In this document: one piece after another, positions 1 to 7,079 of the stretch
Layout of the letters: each line of letters starts with the position of its first letter
Position numbering within the stretch: the first letter of the stretch is position 1
From: CAZVWW01 sp964631265
Lineage (GTDB): Bacteria; Thermotogota; Thermotogae; MWEM01
Direction of reading: 5' to 3'
DNA: 9,138 nt
NCBI GenBank assembly: GCA_964631265.1
Contig: CAZVWW010000096.1
Location: forward strand, 1 to 9,138
Notes under the pieces: generated by a model
The model's database searches: none
Seen by the model: the letters and a program-made list of their open reading frames with translations, nothing else
Told to the model about the DNA's origin: nothing
Position numbers and translations under genes: made by a program

Positions 1-43
1 GACGGTTCTTGTTGCAAATGAAACATTTGCAACAAGAACCGTC
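1..43. repeat. Perfect 20-bp inverted repeat (REP-like hairpin) at the operon end
   Basis: Bases 1-20 and 24-43 are exact reverse complements around an AAA centre, so either strand can form a 20-bp stem with a three-base loop. The right arm continues into CCCC (43-46), so the arms may extend past the left window edge. The outer part of the arm, GACGGTTCTTG, belongs to the same GGGGACGGT family as the repeats at 8860-8963. It begins 27 bases after the agmatine deiminase stop codon and could terminate or protect the operon transcript, but the bases where a U-run would lie are outside the window. Confidence 0.85.
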
Positions 44-70
44 CCCGCTGCTGGTGCTGGTGCTGATGCT
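44..70 (-). repeat. GCN/CAN trinucleotide tract between aguA stop and hairpin
   Basis: Read on the minus strand, the 27 bases after the agmatine deiminase stop are a run of CAG/CAC/CAT-like triplets leading straight into GCGGGGACGGT. A similar tract (AAAGCAGCCGCAGCAG) precedes the GGGGACGGT element at 8908. I take it as part of the repeat unit rather than coding sequence because the upstream gene already ends at a complete, family-typical C terminus. Confidence 0.5.
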
Positions 71-1150
71 TCATAACGGAATCTGCTGGGTGATGCAATG
101 GATGTTACCGCCTCCAATCACGATCTCACGGGAGTAAACCGGGATAACACGCCTGTTCGGAAAGTTACGTTTTATCGTCTCAACAGCCTCTTTGTCATGT
201 CTGTCGTTAAAAACAGGCATGACAACGATACGGTTGGTGATGTAAAAATTGATATAGGAGGCTGCGAGCCTTGTTCCAGCCGGTCTCTTAACAGCTGACC
301 CGCTTTCAATTCCGGCGCTTTCTTCGGGTTTCAGGTAAAGGGGGCCGGGTTGCTGGATCTTTTCAACGTTGAGCCGGTTTCCCTCAGCATCTGTTGCGCT
401 TTTAAGGATGTTGTAGGCAGTATTTGAACGCTCATACTGGGGCTCACCAGGATCGTCTGTCCACGTCAGAAGAACCTTGTCAGGCGAAACAAAACAGCAC
501 ATGTTATCAGTATGTCCATCGGTCTCATCGTTGTAGACGCCCAGGGGAAGCCATATGACCTTTTCAATCCCCAGATGCTTGTTGAATAACGCTTCCATTT
601 CAGATTTTGTGATGTCTTTATTCCGGTTGGTGTTCAAAACGCATTCCTCAACCGCTATCAGGGTTCCCCTGCCGTTGATGCTTAAAGCCCCACCTTCAAT
701 CGTGGTTCTCAGCTTTATTTTCTTGTAATGGAACCTTTCAAGGATTTGTCCGGCAAGCCGGTTATCCGCCTCCCAGTCAGGATAGAGACCGTCTGCTTCT
801 CCGCCCCAGGCGTTGAAATTCCAGTCAATCCCGAAGAGCTCGTTCTCCCCGCCACGGACAAAAGTCGGGCCGGCATCTCGCATCCAGGCATCGTTGTATT
901 CGAGCTCTATCAGTTCAACCGCCGGTGAGAGAAGCCTTGCAGCTTTCGGCTTGTCCTCTTTTCGGACCCCCATATACACCTTCTCAGACAGGGAAATGAT
1001 GTTGGCAACACACGAAAATGCCATACGGGCGGGAAGCGCTTCTTCGCGCCATGTGTCAGGCCGATATGGGAACAGCATCAGAGTGGCCCGGTGTTGCTCG
1101 TATTCCGCCGGCATTATTGTTCTGTCTTTAGACAGAAACCGATCTGCCAT
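71..1150 (-). CDS. aguA: Agmatine deiminase (agmatine iminohydrolase)
   Basis: Cytoplasmic enzyme of the PAD_porph/agmatine deiminase family that hydrolyses agmatine to N-carbamoylputrescine and ammonia, the first step of the deiminase route to putrescine. The 359 residues match the usual length (about 360-370). Visible family landmarks in order are MPAEYEQH near residue 13, NDAWMRDAGPTF (86-97, with Asp92), FNAWGGEADGLY (112-123), EGG (152-154), DGHTDN (211-216, His213 and Asp215) and GGGNIHCITQQ near the C terminus, where Cys352 is the expected nucleophile. All core catalytic positions appear intact. The ATG start has AAGGAG (1159-1164) eight bases upstream. It lies three bases after the second ATPase gene, making it the last gene of the transporter operon. 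No N-carbamoylputrescine amidase or putrescine carbamoyltransferase is in the window. A peptidyl-arginine deiminase is less likely because no signal peptide is present. Confidence 0.93.
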   Translation of the reverse strand: MADRFLSKDRTIMPAEYEQHRATLMLFPYRPDTWREEALPARMAFSCVANIISLSEKVYMGVRKEDKPKAARLLSPAVELIELEYNDAWMRDAGPTFVRGGENELFGIDWNFNAWGGEADGLYPDWEADNRLAGQILERFHYKKIKLRTTIEGGALSINGRGTLIAVEECVLNTNRNKDITKSEMEALFNKHLGIEKVIWLPLGVYNDETDGHTDNMCCFVSPDKVLLTWTDDPGEPQYERSNTAYNILKSATDAEGNRLNVEKIQQPGPLYLKPEESAGIESGSAVKRPAGTRLAASYINFYITNRIVVMPVFNDRHDKEAVETIKRNFPNRRVIPVYSREIVIGGGNIHCITQQIPL

Positions 1151-1153
1151 TTC

Positions 1154-2146
1154 TCAAACTCCTTCTTTAAAGAGCCAGCACGCTGCCTTGTGATTGTCCT
1201 CAATCTCAATCAGAGGCGGTCTTTCATTTTTGCATATATCCATAACATGGGTGCATCTTGTGTTAAACGGGCATCCCTTTGGCGGGTTGATAGGGCTTGG
1301 CGGTTCCCCCACGAGATGCACATCCTTCAACTTTTTCTGTTTCGGATCCCAATGGGGGATCGACTTCATCAAGACCTTTGTATAGGGATGGGCGGTGTTT
1401 TCAAAGACACTGGTCGAATCCCCCTCTTCCATCACACTTCCCAGATACATCACCATAATCCGTTCACTCATATGATGAACCAGATCCAGGTCATGGGATA
1501 TGAAGAAGTACGTCATCTGTTCTTCAGCCTTTAACTCCTGAAGGAGGTTGACGATCTGGCTTTGGACCGAAACATCGAGAGCAGAAGTCGGTTCATCACA
1601 GACGATCAGCCTGGGTTTCAGAGCAATTGCCCTGGCCAGTGATATGCGTTGTCGCTGCCCTCCGCTGAATTCGTGCGGATATCTTGAGGCGTAGTCGGCG
1701 TATAGCCCCACTCTCGACAGCAGGTATTCGATGTAATCCTCCCTTTCAGCGGGATTATCATAGATCTCATGCACGTCCAGGGGTTCTCTGAGAATATCGC
1801 CTATGGTCATTCTGGGATCCAGTGAACTGAAAGGATCCTGAAAGATCATCTGTATGTCCCTTCGATATTTTTTCAGTCCTTTTTTGGGCATCTTCTTTGA
1901 GAATGTAAATCTCTGTTCTTCTGGCGAGTGGTACTCCAGTTCCCCGGAGGTCGGATTATACAACTGGGTGATCACTCGACCAAGGGTTGTCTTACCGCAT
2001 CCCGATTCTCCGACCACACCAAGGGTCTCATGTTCTTGTACAAAGAAATCCACTTCTTCCAGGGCCTTGACATGTCCCGCTGTTTGGAGAAATATGCCTT
2101 TTTTTATCGGAAAGTACTTTCTGATCTTTTTGCCTTTTATTATCAT
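1154..2146 (-). CDS. Oligopeptide/dipeptide-type ABC transporter ATPase (OppF/DppF-like)
   Basis: Second nucleotide-binding subunit of the importer, acting on the inner face of the cytoplasmic membrane. In 330 residues it shows Walker A GESGCGKT (46-53, Lys52), the Q-loop IFQDP (Gln103), signature SGGQRQR (161-167), Walker B LIVCDEP (Asp184, Glu185), the D-loop SALD and the switch His218. The C-terminal oligopeptide-transport extension contains HPYTK and four cysteines (292, 298, 305, 323), a motif known in this family to bind a [4Fe-4S] cluster. A 35-residue stretch between Walker A and the Q-loop (about 67-100) is rich in Lys and Glu. Its ATG overlaps the stop of the preceding ATPase gene as ATGA, indicating translational coupling, with GGAG (2157-2160) ten bases upstream. 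It would pair with the other ATPase as a heterodimer. Substrate cannot be read from this subunit. Confidence 0.93.
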   Translation of the reverse strand: MIIKGKKIRKYFPIKKGIFLQTAGHVKALEEVDFFVQEHETLGVVGESGCGKTTLGRVITQLYNPTSGELEYHSPEEQRFTFSKKMPKKGLKKYRRDIQMIFQDPFSSLDPRMTIGDILREPLDVHEIYDNPAEREDYIEYLLSRVGLYADYASRYPHEFSGGQRQRISLARAIALKPRLIVCDEPTSALDVSVQSQIVNLLQELKAEEQMTYFFISHDLDLVHHMSERIMVMYLGSVMEEGDSTSVFENTAHPYTKVLMKSIPHWDPKQKKLKDVHLVGEPPSPINPPKGCPFNTRCTHVMDICKNERPPLIEIEDNHKAACWLFKEGV

Positions 2147-3117
2147 GATTCATCAGCTCCGTTGTACAACCAGCACGATACCTCATGCCCATTTTGCAAC
2201 AGGATTGGTTGTGGCATTTTTGATTCACAGATTGCCATCTTATTTGGGCATCGGGGATGAAACCGGCATCCCGCTGGAAATTCAAACGCCCGTGGAACCG
2301 TTCCCTTGATGTAGGGGAGTTCCTGTCCTTTCAGCTCCCTTTTCAGCCTTGAGGCAAGCAACCCTTTGGTATAGGGATGTTTCGGGTTATCGAAGAGTTC
2401 TATCGAATCCGCCTTCTCGACAACCTTGCCGGCATACATGACATGAACTCTGTCGGCCAGTTCGGCAACCACGCCCAGGTCATGGGTGATGAATATGATG
2501 GCGGTTCCGGTCTCCCTTTGCAAGTCACGCATCACATTGAGGACCTGTGCCTGTATCGTTACATCGAGGGCCGTTGTAGGCTCGTCAGCAATGAGGACAT
2601 TGGGATCACAGGAAAGGGGGAGGGCAATCATCATCCGCTGGAGCGTCCCGCCACTCATCTGATGCGGGTATTCATCGTAGCGCTTCTCTGCTTCCGGTAT
2701 TCCGACTTTGTCAAACATCTCGATGATCTTTTTCCGTATCGTTGTCTTCGACTCTGTGAAGTGTTGTGAAACAGCTTCAGCGGCCTGATCTCCAACAGTG
2801 TAGAGTGGGTCGAATGCCGACATCGGTTCCTGGAATATCATACCGATCTCCCTGCCCCTGATTCTGTAGTATTTTTTCAGCGGCATGCCGACAAGCTCCT
2901 CGTTTCTGTATTTGATACTGCCCCTGATGATAGCGGGAGGGGTTTTCAACAATCCCATGATCGACTGAACGGTAACGCTTTTGCCACAACCAGATTCTCC
3001 AACTATAGCTAAAATCTCCTGATCCCTCAGTTCAAAGGAGACATCATCAACCGCCTTGACAATCCCCTCTTCCGTCTTGAAGTGGGTCTTCAGATGCTTA
3101 ACATCGATTATACTCAT
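2143..3117 (-). CDS. Oligopeptide/dipeptide-type ABC transporter ATPase (OppD/DppD-like)
   Basis: First ATPase of the importer, 324 residues, usual for the family. Walker A is GESGCGKS (40-47), the Q-loop is IFQEP (Gln96), Walker B is LIADEP (175-180), the D-loop is TALD and the switch histidine is His212. The ABC signature reads MSGGTLQR (154-161) instead of the common LSGGMRQR or FSGGQRQR form, and the next helix carries ALPLSC where A-L-A-L-S-C is more usual. The Ser-Gly-Gly and Gln-Arg positions are kept, so activity is likely. The C-terminal extension has cysteines 284, 290, 297 and 315, matching the family iron-sulphur motif. The ATG overlaps the permease stop as ATGA. A GGTGG-type ribosome site lies just upstream (about 3124-3128). 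Confidence 0.93.
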   Translation of the reverse strand: MSIIDVKHLKTHFKTEEGIVKAVDDVSFELRDQEILAIVGESGCGKSVTVQSIMGLLKTPPAIIRGSIKYRNEELVGMPLKKYYRIRGREIGMIFQEPMSAFDPLYTVGDQAAEAVSQHFTESKTTIRKKIIEMFDKVGIPEAEKRYDEYPHQMSGGTLQRMMIALPLSCDPNVLIADEPTTALDVTIQAQVLNVMRDLQRETGTAIIFITHDLGVVAELADRVHVMYAGKVVEKADSIELFDNPKHPYTKGLLASRLKRELKGQELPYIKGTVPRAFEFPAGCRFHPRCPNKMAICESKMPQPILLQNGHEVSCWLYNGADES

Positions 3118-4202
3118 ACTTTATCCACCGTCCTGTAGGGATCCAGCGCATCTCTTAAGGCATCACCAAGAAAATTGAAGGAGAGTACAGCCACAATGAT
3201 GAAAAGACCGGGTACCATCAGCCAGGGATGAGACTGTATCTCAGACAGCGACTGGGCCTGTTTCAAAAGGAGCCCCCAGCTTGTCATCGGTTCTTTTATT
3301 CCCAGTCCGAGAAAACTGATAGAGCTCTCTCCAAGTATCATTCCGGGGATCATCAAGGTGGAGACGACAACCAGATAGGTCACGGTGTTCGGGATGAGAT
3401 GCTTTGTTATGATCTTCAGATCCGATTGTCCGATCACCTGAGCCGCCAGTATAAACTCCTTCTCCCTGAGACTTAGCACCATTCCCCTGACAACACGGGC
3501 AACCCCCATCCAGCCGATGAAGGACAGCACTATCACAATACCGATATAAACCGTCGTACTCGGCCAGGTTGGAGGCAACAGCATGGCCAGCGCCAGCCAG
3601 AGCGGGATTCTCGGGAATGATCGGAGGATTTCGATGATCCGTTGAATCATAACATCCACCCAGCCTCCGTAATACCCGGAAAAGGCACCGACGATCGCTC
3701 CGATGACCACAGAGATGAGCGTGCCGATCAATCCAGCCGTGAGCGAGACGCGTCCTCCCATCAGAACCCTTGAAAAGACGTCCCTTCCGAATCTGTCGCC
3801 TCCGAAGAGATAAAGCACGGCATCTTCCTGATTCCCGATGCCAAACAGGTGTATATCTGTCTCCCACAATCCCCAGAATTTGTACGTGTCTCCCCGCACA
3901 AAGAGTTTAACAGGATAGACCTTTTCCTTGTCAATGGTGAACTCCACCGCAAATGTCACCGGATTCCGCTCTTTTTTCATCCCGTAAACATGGGGACCGA
4001 TATATTCCCCGTCTTTGACAAAATGAATCTTGCTGGGCTCTGCAAAGGTAAATTTGTTATTTGATTTCTTGTAGTTGTAGGGCGAAAGAAACCCTGCAAA
4101 CAATATCATAAGATATAGCACGATGAGGATGATCATGCCGATAATACCGAGTTTATGTTTGAAGAAGGCCCGACTGACTCTCTTTGATGTCTTTCCCTGC
4201 AC
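3114..4202 (-). CDS. ABC transporter permease with long extracytoplasmic insert (OppC/DppC-like)
   Basis: Inner-membrane subunit of the importer. Counting from the longest frame (GTG at 4211), the first membrane helix is about residues 21-43. A polar stretch of about 90 residues follows (44-135) before the conserved FGGDRFGRDVFSR (136-148). The BPD_transp_1 core then has further hydrophobic helices (about 155-180, 203-235, 278-296, 331-350) and the cytoplasmic coupling loop around LREKEFILAAQVIGQSDLKI (248-267). Many OppC proteins are about 300 residues, so the extra length is the insert; from memory, related permeases with motifs like GPHVYGMK and YPVKLFVRGD form a recognised subtype. I prefer the GTG at 4202 (362 residues) because GAGGTG (4209-4214) sits six bases upstream; GTG 4211 lacks a good site. 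The ribosome site overlaps the preceding permease stop. Confidence 0.9.
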   Translation of the reverse strand: MQGKTSKRVSRAFFKHKLGIIGMIILIVLYLMILFAGFLSPYNYKKSNNKFTFAEPSKIHFVKDGEYIGPHVYGMKKERNPVTFAVEFTIDKEKVYPVKLFVRGDTYKFWGLWETDIHLFGIGNQEDAVLYLFGGDRFGRDVFSRVLMGGRVSLTAGLIGTLISVVIGAIVGAFSGYYGGWVDVMIQRIIEILRSFPRIPLWLALAMLLPPTWPSTTVYIGIVIVLSFIGWMGVARVVRGMVLSLREKEFILAAQVIGQSDLKIITKHLIPNTVTYLVVVSTLMIPGMILGESSISFLGLGIKEPMTSWGLLLKQAQSLSEIQSHPWLMVPGLFIIVAVLSFNFLGDALRDALDPYRTVDKV

Positions 4203-4208
4203 AATTCC

Positions 4209-4214
4209 CACCTC
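4209..4214 (-). promoter_or_regulatory. Ribosome binding site choosing the second GTG start of permease 2
   Basis: Minus-strand GAGGTG, part of GAGGTGGG (4207-4214), lies six bases before GTG 4202 and overlaps the TGA stop of the upstream permease (4213-4215). It also contains the alternative GTG at 4211, which would then be part of the ribosome site rather than the start. This supports stop-to-start translational coupling. Confidence 0.55.
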
Positions 4215-5166
4215 AACTTATCCTTATTCTGGGGTCCAGTACGGCAAGTATGATATCCGCCACAAGATTTCCAATCTGCGTGATGAGTGCGATGAACATC
4301 AGAAAGGTCATAACGAGATATTGGTCGTGATTCAGCAGCGCTGAATAGAAGAAAGGTCCCATGGTCGGTAGATTTAGTACGATAGCCGTTATGATTGTTC
4401 CGCTGAATATGTTTGGCAGCTGCATCCCGGCTATACTGACCATTGGATTCAGGGCATTCTTGATGACATGCTTTCTGACCCGTTTTTCCGGGAGACCACG
4501 GGCTCTGAGCGAATTGACAAACGGGGCGCCGAGTGTGTCCAGCATATTGCCTCTCATCACACGCATGAGACCGGCCAGCCCGGAAAGTCCAATAACGGCG
4601 ATGGGCATCCATATATGGGTGAAGAGATCGTAAACCTTTGCCCAGGTGAGAGGGGCTCCGATGAACTCCGCTGAAAATAGTCCTCCACTTGTCCCCGTGA
4701 GGTACATTAATACGAGGGCAAAGAAGAAGTTGGGAATGGAGATACCGATAAAGGCGATAAACGTCAGCATATAGTCGGTCAATTTGTAGGGGTGCAGAGC
4801 CGAGTAAATCCCCAGCGGAACGGCAACCATCCATTGAAAGAGGATGGTCGCAAGCGCAATACTGACCGTCCATCCCATTCGCTCCCATATAAGACTTGTG
4901 ACGGGGCGCTTGAATGAAAAGGAATACCCGAAGTTACCGTGCAGTACGATCTCTTTTATCCAGTTGCCATATCGCGCGATAGCCGGTTTATCAAGACCCA
5001 GTCTTTCTTTAATCATCTCGATCTGCTCCGGGGAAACCCTCGGATTTTCCAGATACTGTGAGACGAAATCACCCGGTTGAAGCTCGGTGAGAAAGAAGCA
5101 TATAAATGAGATCACAAACATCATGGGGATCATGATCAGGATTCTTCTTATTATGAAAGAGGCCAT
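4213..5166 (-). CDS. ABC transporter permease (OppB/DppB-like)
   Basis: First membrane subunit of the importer, 317 residues, standard for OppB/DppB. It begins MASFIIRRIL with a first helix to about residue 29, then the extracytoplasmic segment typical of the family with ERLGLDKPAIARYGNWI (54-70) and HGNFGYSFSFKRPV (76-89). Further hydrophobic helices lie near 98-122, 134-156, 185-204, 253-275 and 284-309. The coupling loop RARGLPEKRVRKHVIKNALN (221-240) contacts the ATPases. It ends in the common D-P-R-I-R-I-S-like tail. The ATG has AAGGAG (5175-5180) eight bases upstream, directly after the U-tract of the hairpin at 5181-5216. The stop is followed within ten bases by the start of permease 2. 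Confidence 0.94.
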   Translation of the reverse strand: MASFIIRRILIMIPMMFVISFICFFLTELQPGDFVSQYLENPRVSPEQIEMIKERLGLDKPAIARYGNWIKEIVLHGNFGYSFSFKRPVTSLIWERMGWTVSIALATILFQWMVAVPLGIYSALHPYKLTDYMLTFIAFIGISIPNFFFALVLMYLTGTSGGLFSAEFIGAPLTWAKVYDLFTHIWMPIAVIGLSGLAGLMRVMRGNMLDTLGAPFVNSLRARGLPEKRVRKHVIKNALNPMVSIAGMQLPNIFSGTIITAIVLNLPTMGPFFYSALLNHDQYLVMTFLMFIALITQIGNLVADIILAVLDPRIRIS

Positions 5167-5180
5167 AAAACACGCTCCTT

Positions 5181-5216
5181 AAAAATACGACGAACGCAGG
5201 CACACTGCGTCCGCCG
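5181..5216 (-). terminator. Intercistronic terminator-like hairpin between binding protein and permease genes
   Basis: On the minus strand bases 5216-5205 pair with 5199-5188 to give a 12-bp stem with two G-U pairs and a five-base loop (TGTGC). It is followed at once by TATTTTT (5187-5181). This is the layout of a Rho-independent terminator, yet the ribosome site of the permease gene begins at the next base (5180). It most likely works as a partial terminator or processing barrier that keeps binding-protein mRNA more abundant than the rest of the operon. It occupies most of the 71-base gap between the two genes. Confidence 0.75.
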
Positions 5217-5237
5217 GTATTGAAAAGTCAAATCATT

Positions 5238-6983
5238 CTATTTCCTGAACATTGTATAGGTTGCATAGGCAAGGGCACCGCTATCAGTCTGATGGAAATT
5301 ACCGATACTGTCAGAGACTGCCATGAGGTCCATCCCCTTACAGATGAAGATGAATGGGATGTACTCGGCATAGAGTTCCTGCCAAACACCGTACTGTACT
5401 TTTCTCTCTCTTGGATTCATCGCAGTCTGTCCTGCCTCAAAGGCATAATGAATCTGTTTTTCCCATGCTGTCATGTTCTTGAGATCTTTATAGGGCTCTT
5501 TGGTGTCAGGATTCATTGCGGAAAAGTGGTTGTAGTAAAGCGGGTATCCCGGTGACCAGATGGCTTTTCTGAGCTGTGGGTCGGGCTGGTTTCCGAAGGC
5601 CCACAAACAGGCCTCAAAGTCTCCTCCGAGTGCCTTCTGCGCTCTGAGAGATCCATCTACAATCTGCAGTTCACATTTGACCCCGACCGCTTTTGCACCT
5701 TCGGAGAAGATATACGCCGCATCCTGATGCGGCTCGTATGTTGAAACGAGGAGAACAAATTCAACCGTGTTGCCGTTCTCGAAGTCTCTCCAACCGTCTC
5801 CATCACGGTCAACAAGACCGAGTTCGTCAAGGATTCTTTCAGCCTCTTCAGGGTTGTGTTCTCTTCTGAGATCCTCAATGGCCGGGTTGTAAAAGGCCTT
5901 GTTTGACGGTAAAACGGGTACGCCGCCAAGCACTGCAAGCGTGTTATAAACTTCCTCAATGATCCTTTCCCTGTTCAGGGCATGTTCCATCGCCACCCTG
6001 AACTTCTTGTTGCTGAAGATCTTTGCGAGGTCCTCGTTTTCAGCATCGAAGTTGAAGGTGAGATGAAGAGGACTTGGTGTCGGATTGGTGGGTTGCGCTC
6101 TATACACAACAAAAGGTGCACCATCGAGTTCATTCTGCTTAAAGACCGGATAATCGGCTGCTTCCAGTGACATATAGTCAATCTCAGAACTCATGAACTT
6201 CGCATTGGTAACCTGAGCATCCTTCACAATCAGGTATTCGAGCTTGTCGAAATAAGGCAGTTTGTTTCCCCATCGGTCTTCTTTCCAGTAATGGGGGTTT
6301 TTCTTCATCACGATCTTCTGATCAACGATATAGTCTTCCAGCACAAAGGGACCTGTTCCAACGATCTCGTTCATTGGGGTATCCGTTGTCCAGAGGCTGT
6401 TAACCGAACCCGGATCGTCTTGATCTATCTTGTCGGCAAGCACATGCTCAGGATAAATACTGGCATGAGAGAGAACGGTAAAAAACGGCCCGTACGGAGC
6501 CGGCAGATGGGCTTTCAAGGTCCTGTCGTTTACTTTCTCGAATTTGACCAACTCGCCGTTAATGGTAAATCTGGCAATTGAATTCCCCTCTGCAAATTTA
6601 TTCATGAGGAAATTTTCAAAGGTAAAGATGACATCATCCGCTGTGAAAGGCTCTCCATCTGACCATTTCACGTCTCTGAGATTAAAAGTGACCACCTTGT
6701 TGTCCGAACTGACTTCCCACGATTCAGCAAGAGCCGGCTGAAGGGCATTCGTTACAGGATGCATCTCAACCAGACTGTTCAGGAACTGTCCCGCCACGGT
6801 ATAGCATACAGGATCCAGCGACCCATAAAAGTTGAACGTCTGCGGTGAGTCTGAAACCGAAAGATAAAGTGTTCCTCCCATCTCCGGTTTTTCCGGGGTT
6901 AACAACTCATCAACAACTACCGGCGCTGAAAAGGCTGAGAAAACGAATAGGGACATGACCAACAACACAAAAACTTTTTTCAT
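5238..6983 (-). CDS. Family 5 extracellular solute-binding protein of the ABC importer (OppA/DppA type)
   Basis: Captures the substrate outside the cytoplasmic membrane and delivers it to the two permeases. The 581-residue product starts with a Sec signal peptide (MKK, then hydrophobic to about residue 20, ending SAFSA). No lipobox cysteine follows, so it should be a soluble periplasmic protein rather than a lipoprotein. The SBP_bac_5 core is clear: ALAESWEVSSDNKVVTFNL (84-102), KWSDGEPFTADDVIFTFE (106-123), VGTGPFVLEDY (208-218), FRVAMEHALNRERIIEEVY (328-346) and NPEEAERILDELG (377-389). Residues 392-403 form a DxDxDGxxD loop that could bind calcium. The chosen ATG has GGAGGT (6990-6995) six bases upstream; an in-frame ATG at 7088 would add 35 residues that look non-coding and would hide the signal peptide. 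It is the first operon gene, followed by a terminator-like hairpin. Members of this family bind peptides, nickel or oligosaccharides, so the ligand is open. Confidence 0.93.
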   Translation of the reverse strand: MKKVFVLLVMSLFVFSAFSAPVVVDELLTPEKPEMGGTLYLSVSDSPQTFNFYGSLDPVCYTVAGQFLNSLVEMHPVTNALQPALAESWEVSSDNKVVTFNLRDVKWSDGEPFTADDVIFTFENFLMNKFAEGNSIARFTINGELVKFEKVNDRTLKAHLPAPYGPFFTVLSHASIYPEHVLADKIDQDDPGSVNSLWTTDTPMNEIVGTGPFVLEDYIVDQKIVMKKNPHYWKEDRWGNKLPYFDKLEYLIVKDAQVTNAKFMSSEIDYMSLEAADYPVFKQNELDGAPFVVYRAQPTNPTPSPLHLTFNFDAENEDLAKIFSNKKFRVAMEHALNRERIIEEVYNTLAVLGGVPVLPSNKAFYNPAIEDLRREHNPEEAERILDELGLVDRDGDGWRDFENGNTVEFVLLVSTYEPHQDAAYIFSEGAKAVGVKCELQIVDGSLRAQKALGGDFEACLWAFGNQPDPQLRKAIWSPGYPLYYNHFSAMNPDTKEPYKDLKNMTAWEKQIHYAFEAGQTAMNPRERKVQYGVWQELYAEYIPFIFICKGMDLMAVSDSIGNFHQTDSGALAYATYTMFRK

Positions 6984-6989
6984 AAAAAC

Positions 6990-6995
6990 ACCTCC
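6990..6995 (-). promoter_or_regulatory. Ribosome binding site of the solute-binding protein gene
   Basis: Minus-strand GGAGGT lies six bases before the ATG at 6983. It is the strongest ribosome site in the operon and fixes the start in front of the signal peptide, which suits a highly expressed binding protein. Confidence 0.85.
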
Positions 6996-7028
6996 AAGGT
7001 ATTTAAAGGCCTGATAATAAGACCTAAA

Positions 7029-7040
7029 GTTATAACATTT
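7029..7040. promoter_or_regulatory. Candidate operator copy 1: GTTATAACATTT in the operon leader
   Basis: This 12-base sequence contains the 8-bp palindrome GTTATAAC and recurs exactly at 7241-7252 in the leader of the divergent NagZ-like gene. It lies inside the operon leader, roughly 30-45 bases downstream of the predicted transcript start. A shared binding site for one regulator is the simplest reading; the core also resembles a -10 box, so it could instead be a secondary promoter element. Confidence 0.45.
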
Positions 7041-7062
7041 ATCTTTATTAAAAAAAGATAAA
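7038..7062. promoter_or_regulatory. 9-bp inverted repeat, candidate operator in the operon leader
   Basis: TTTATCTTT (7038-7046) and AAAGATAAA (7054-7062) are exact inverted copies separated by seven bases. The 25-base element lies just downstream of the predicted operon start site, a usual place for a repressor operator. As RNA on the minus strand it could only form an A/U-rich, weak stem, so a protein-binding site is more likely than a terminator. It touches the GTTATAACATTT element on its left. Confidence 0.5.
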
Positions 7063-7079
7063 CCGAAACAAGCGTCTTG

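Noticed and set aside
1854..2309. Plus-strand open frame of 151 codons opposite the ATPase genes, and similar long antisense frames elsewhere
   Set aside because: They lie opposite strongly conserved genes, have no recognisable motifs or ribosome sites, and cross gene boundaries.
2143..3117. Possible frameshift or damage in the ATPase because of the odd signature motif
   Set aside because: All other motifs are in one uninterrupted frame of normal length and the Ser-Gly-Gly core is intact.
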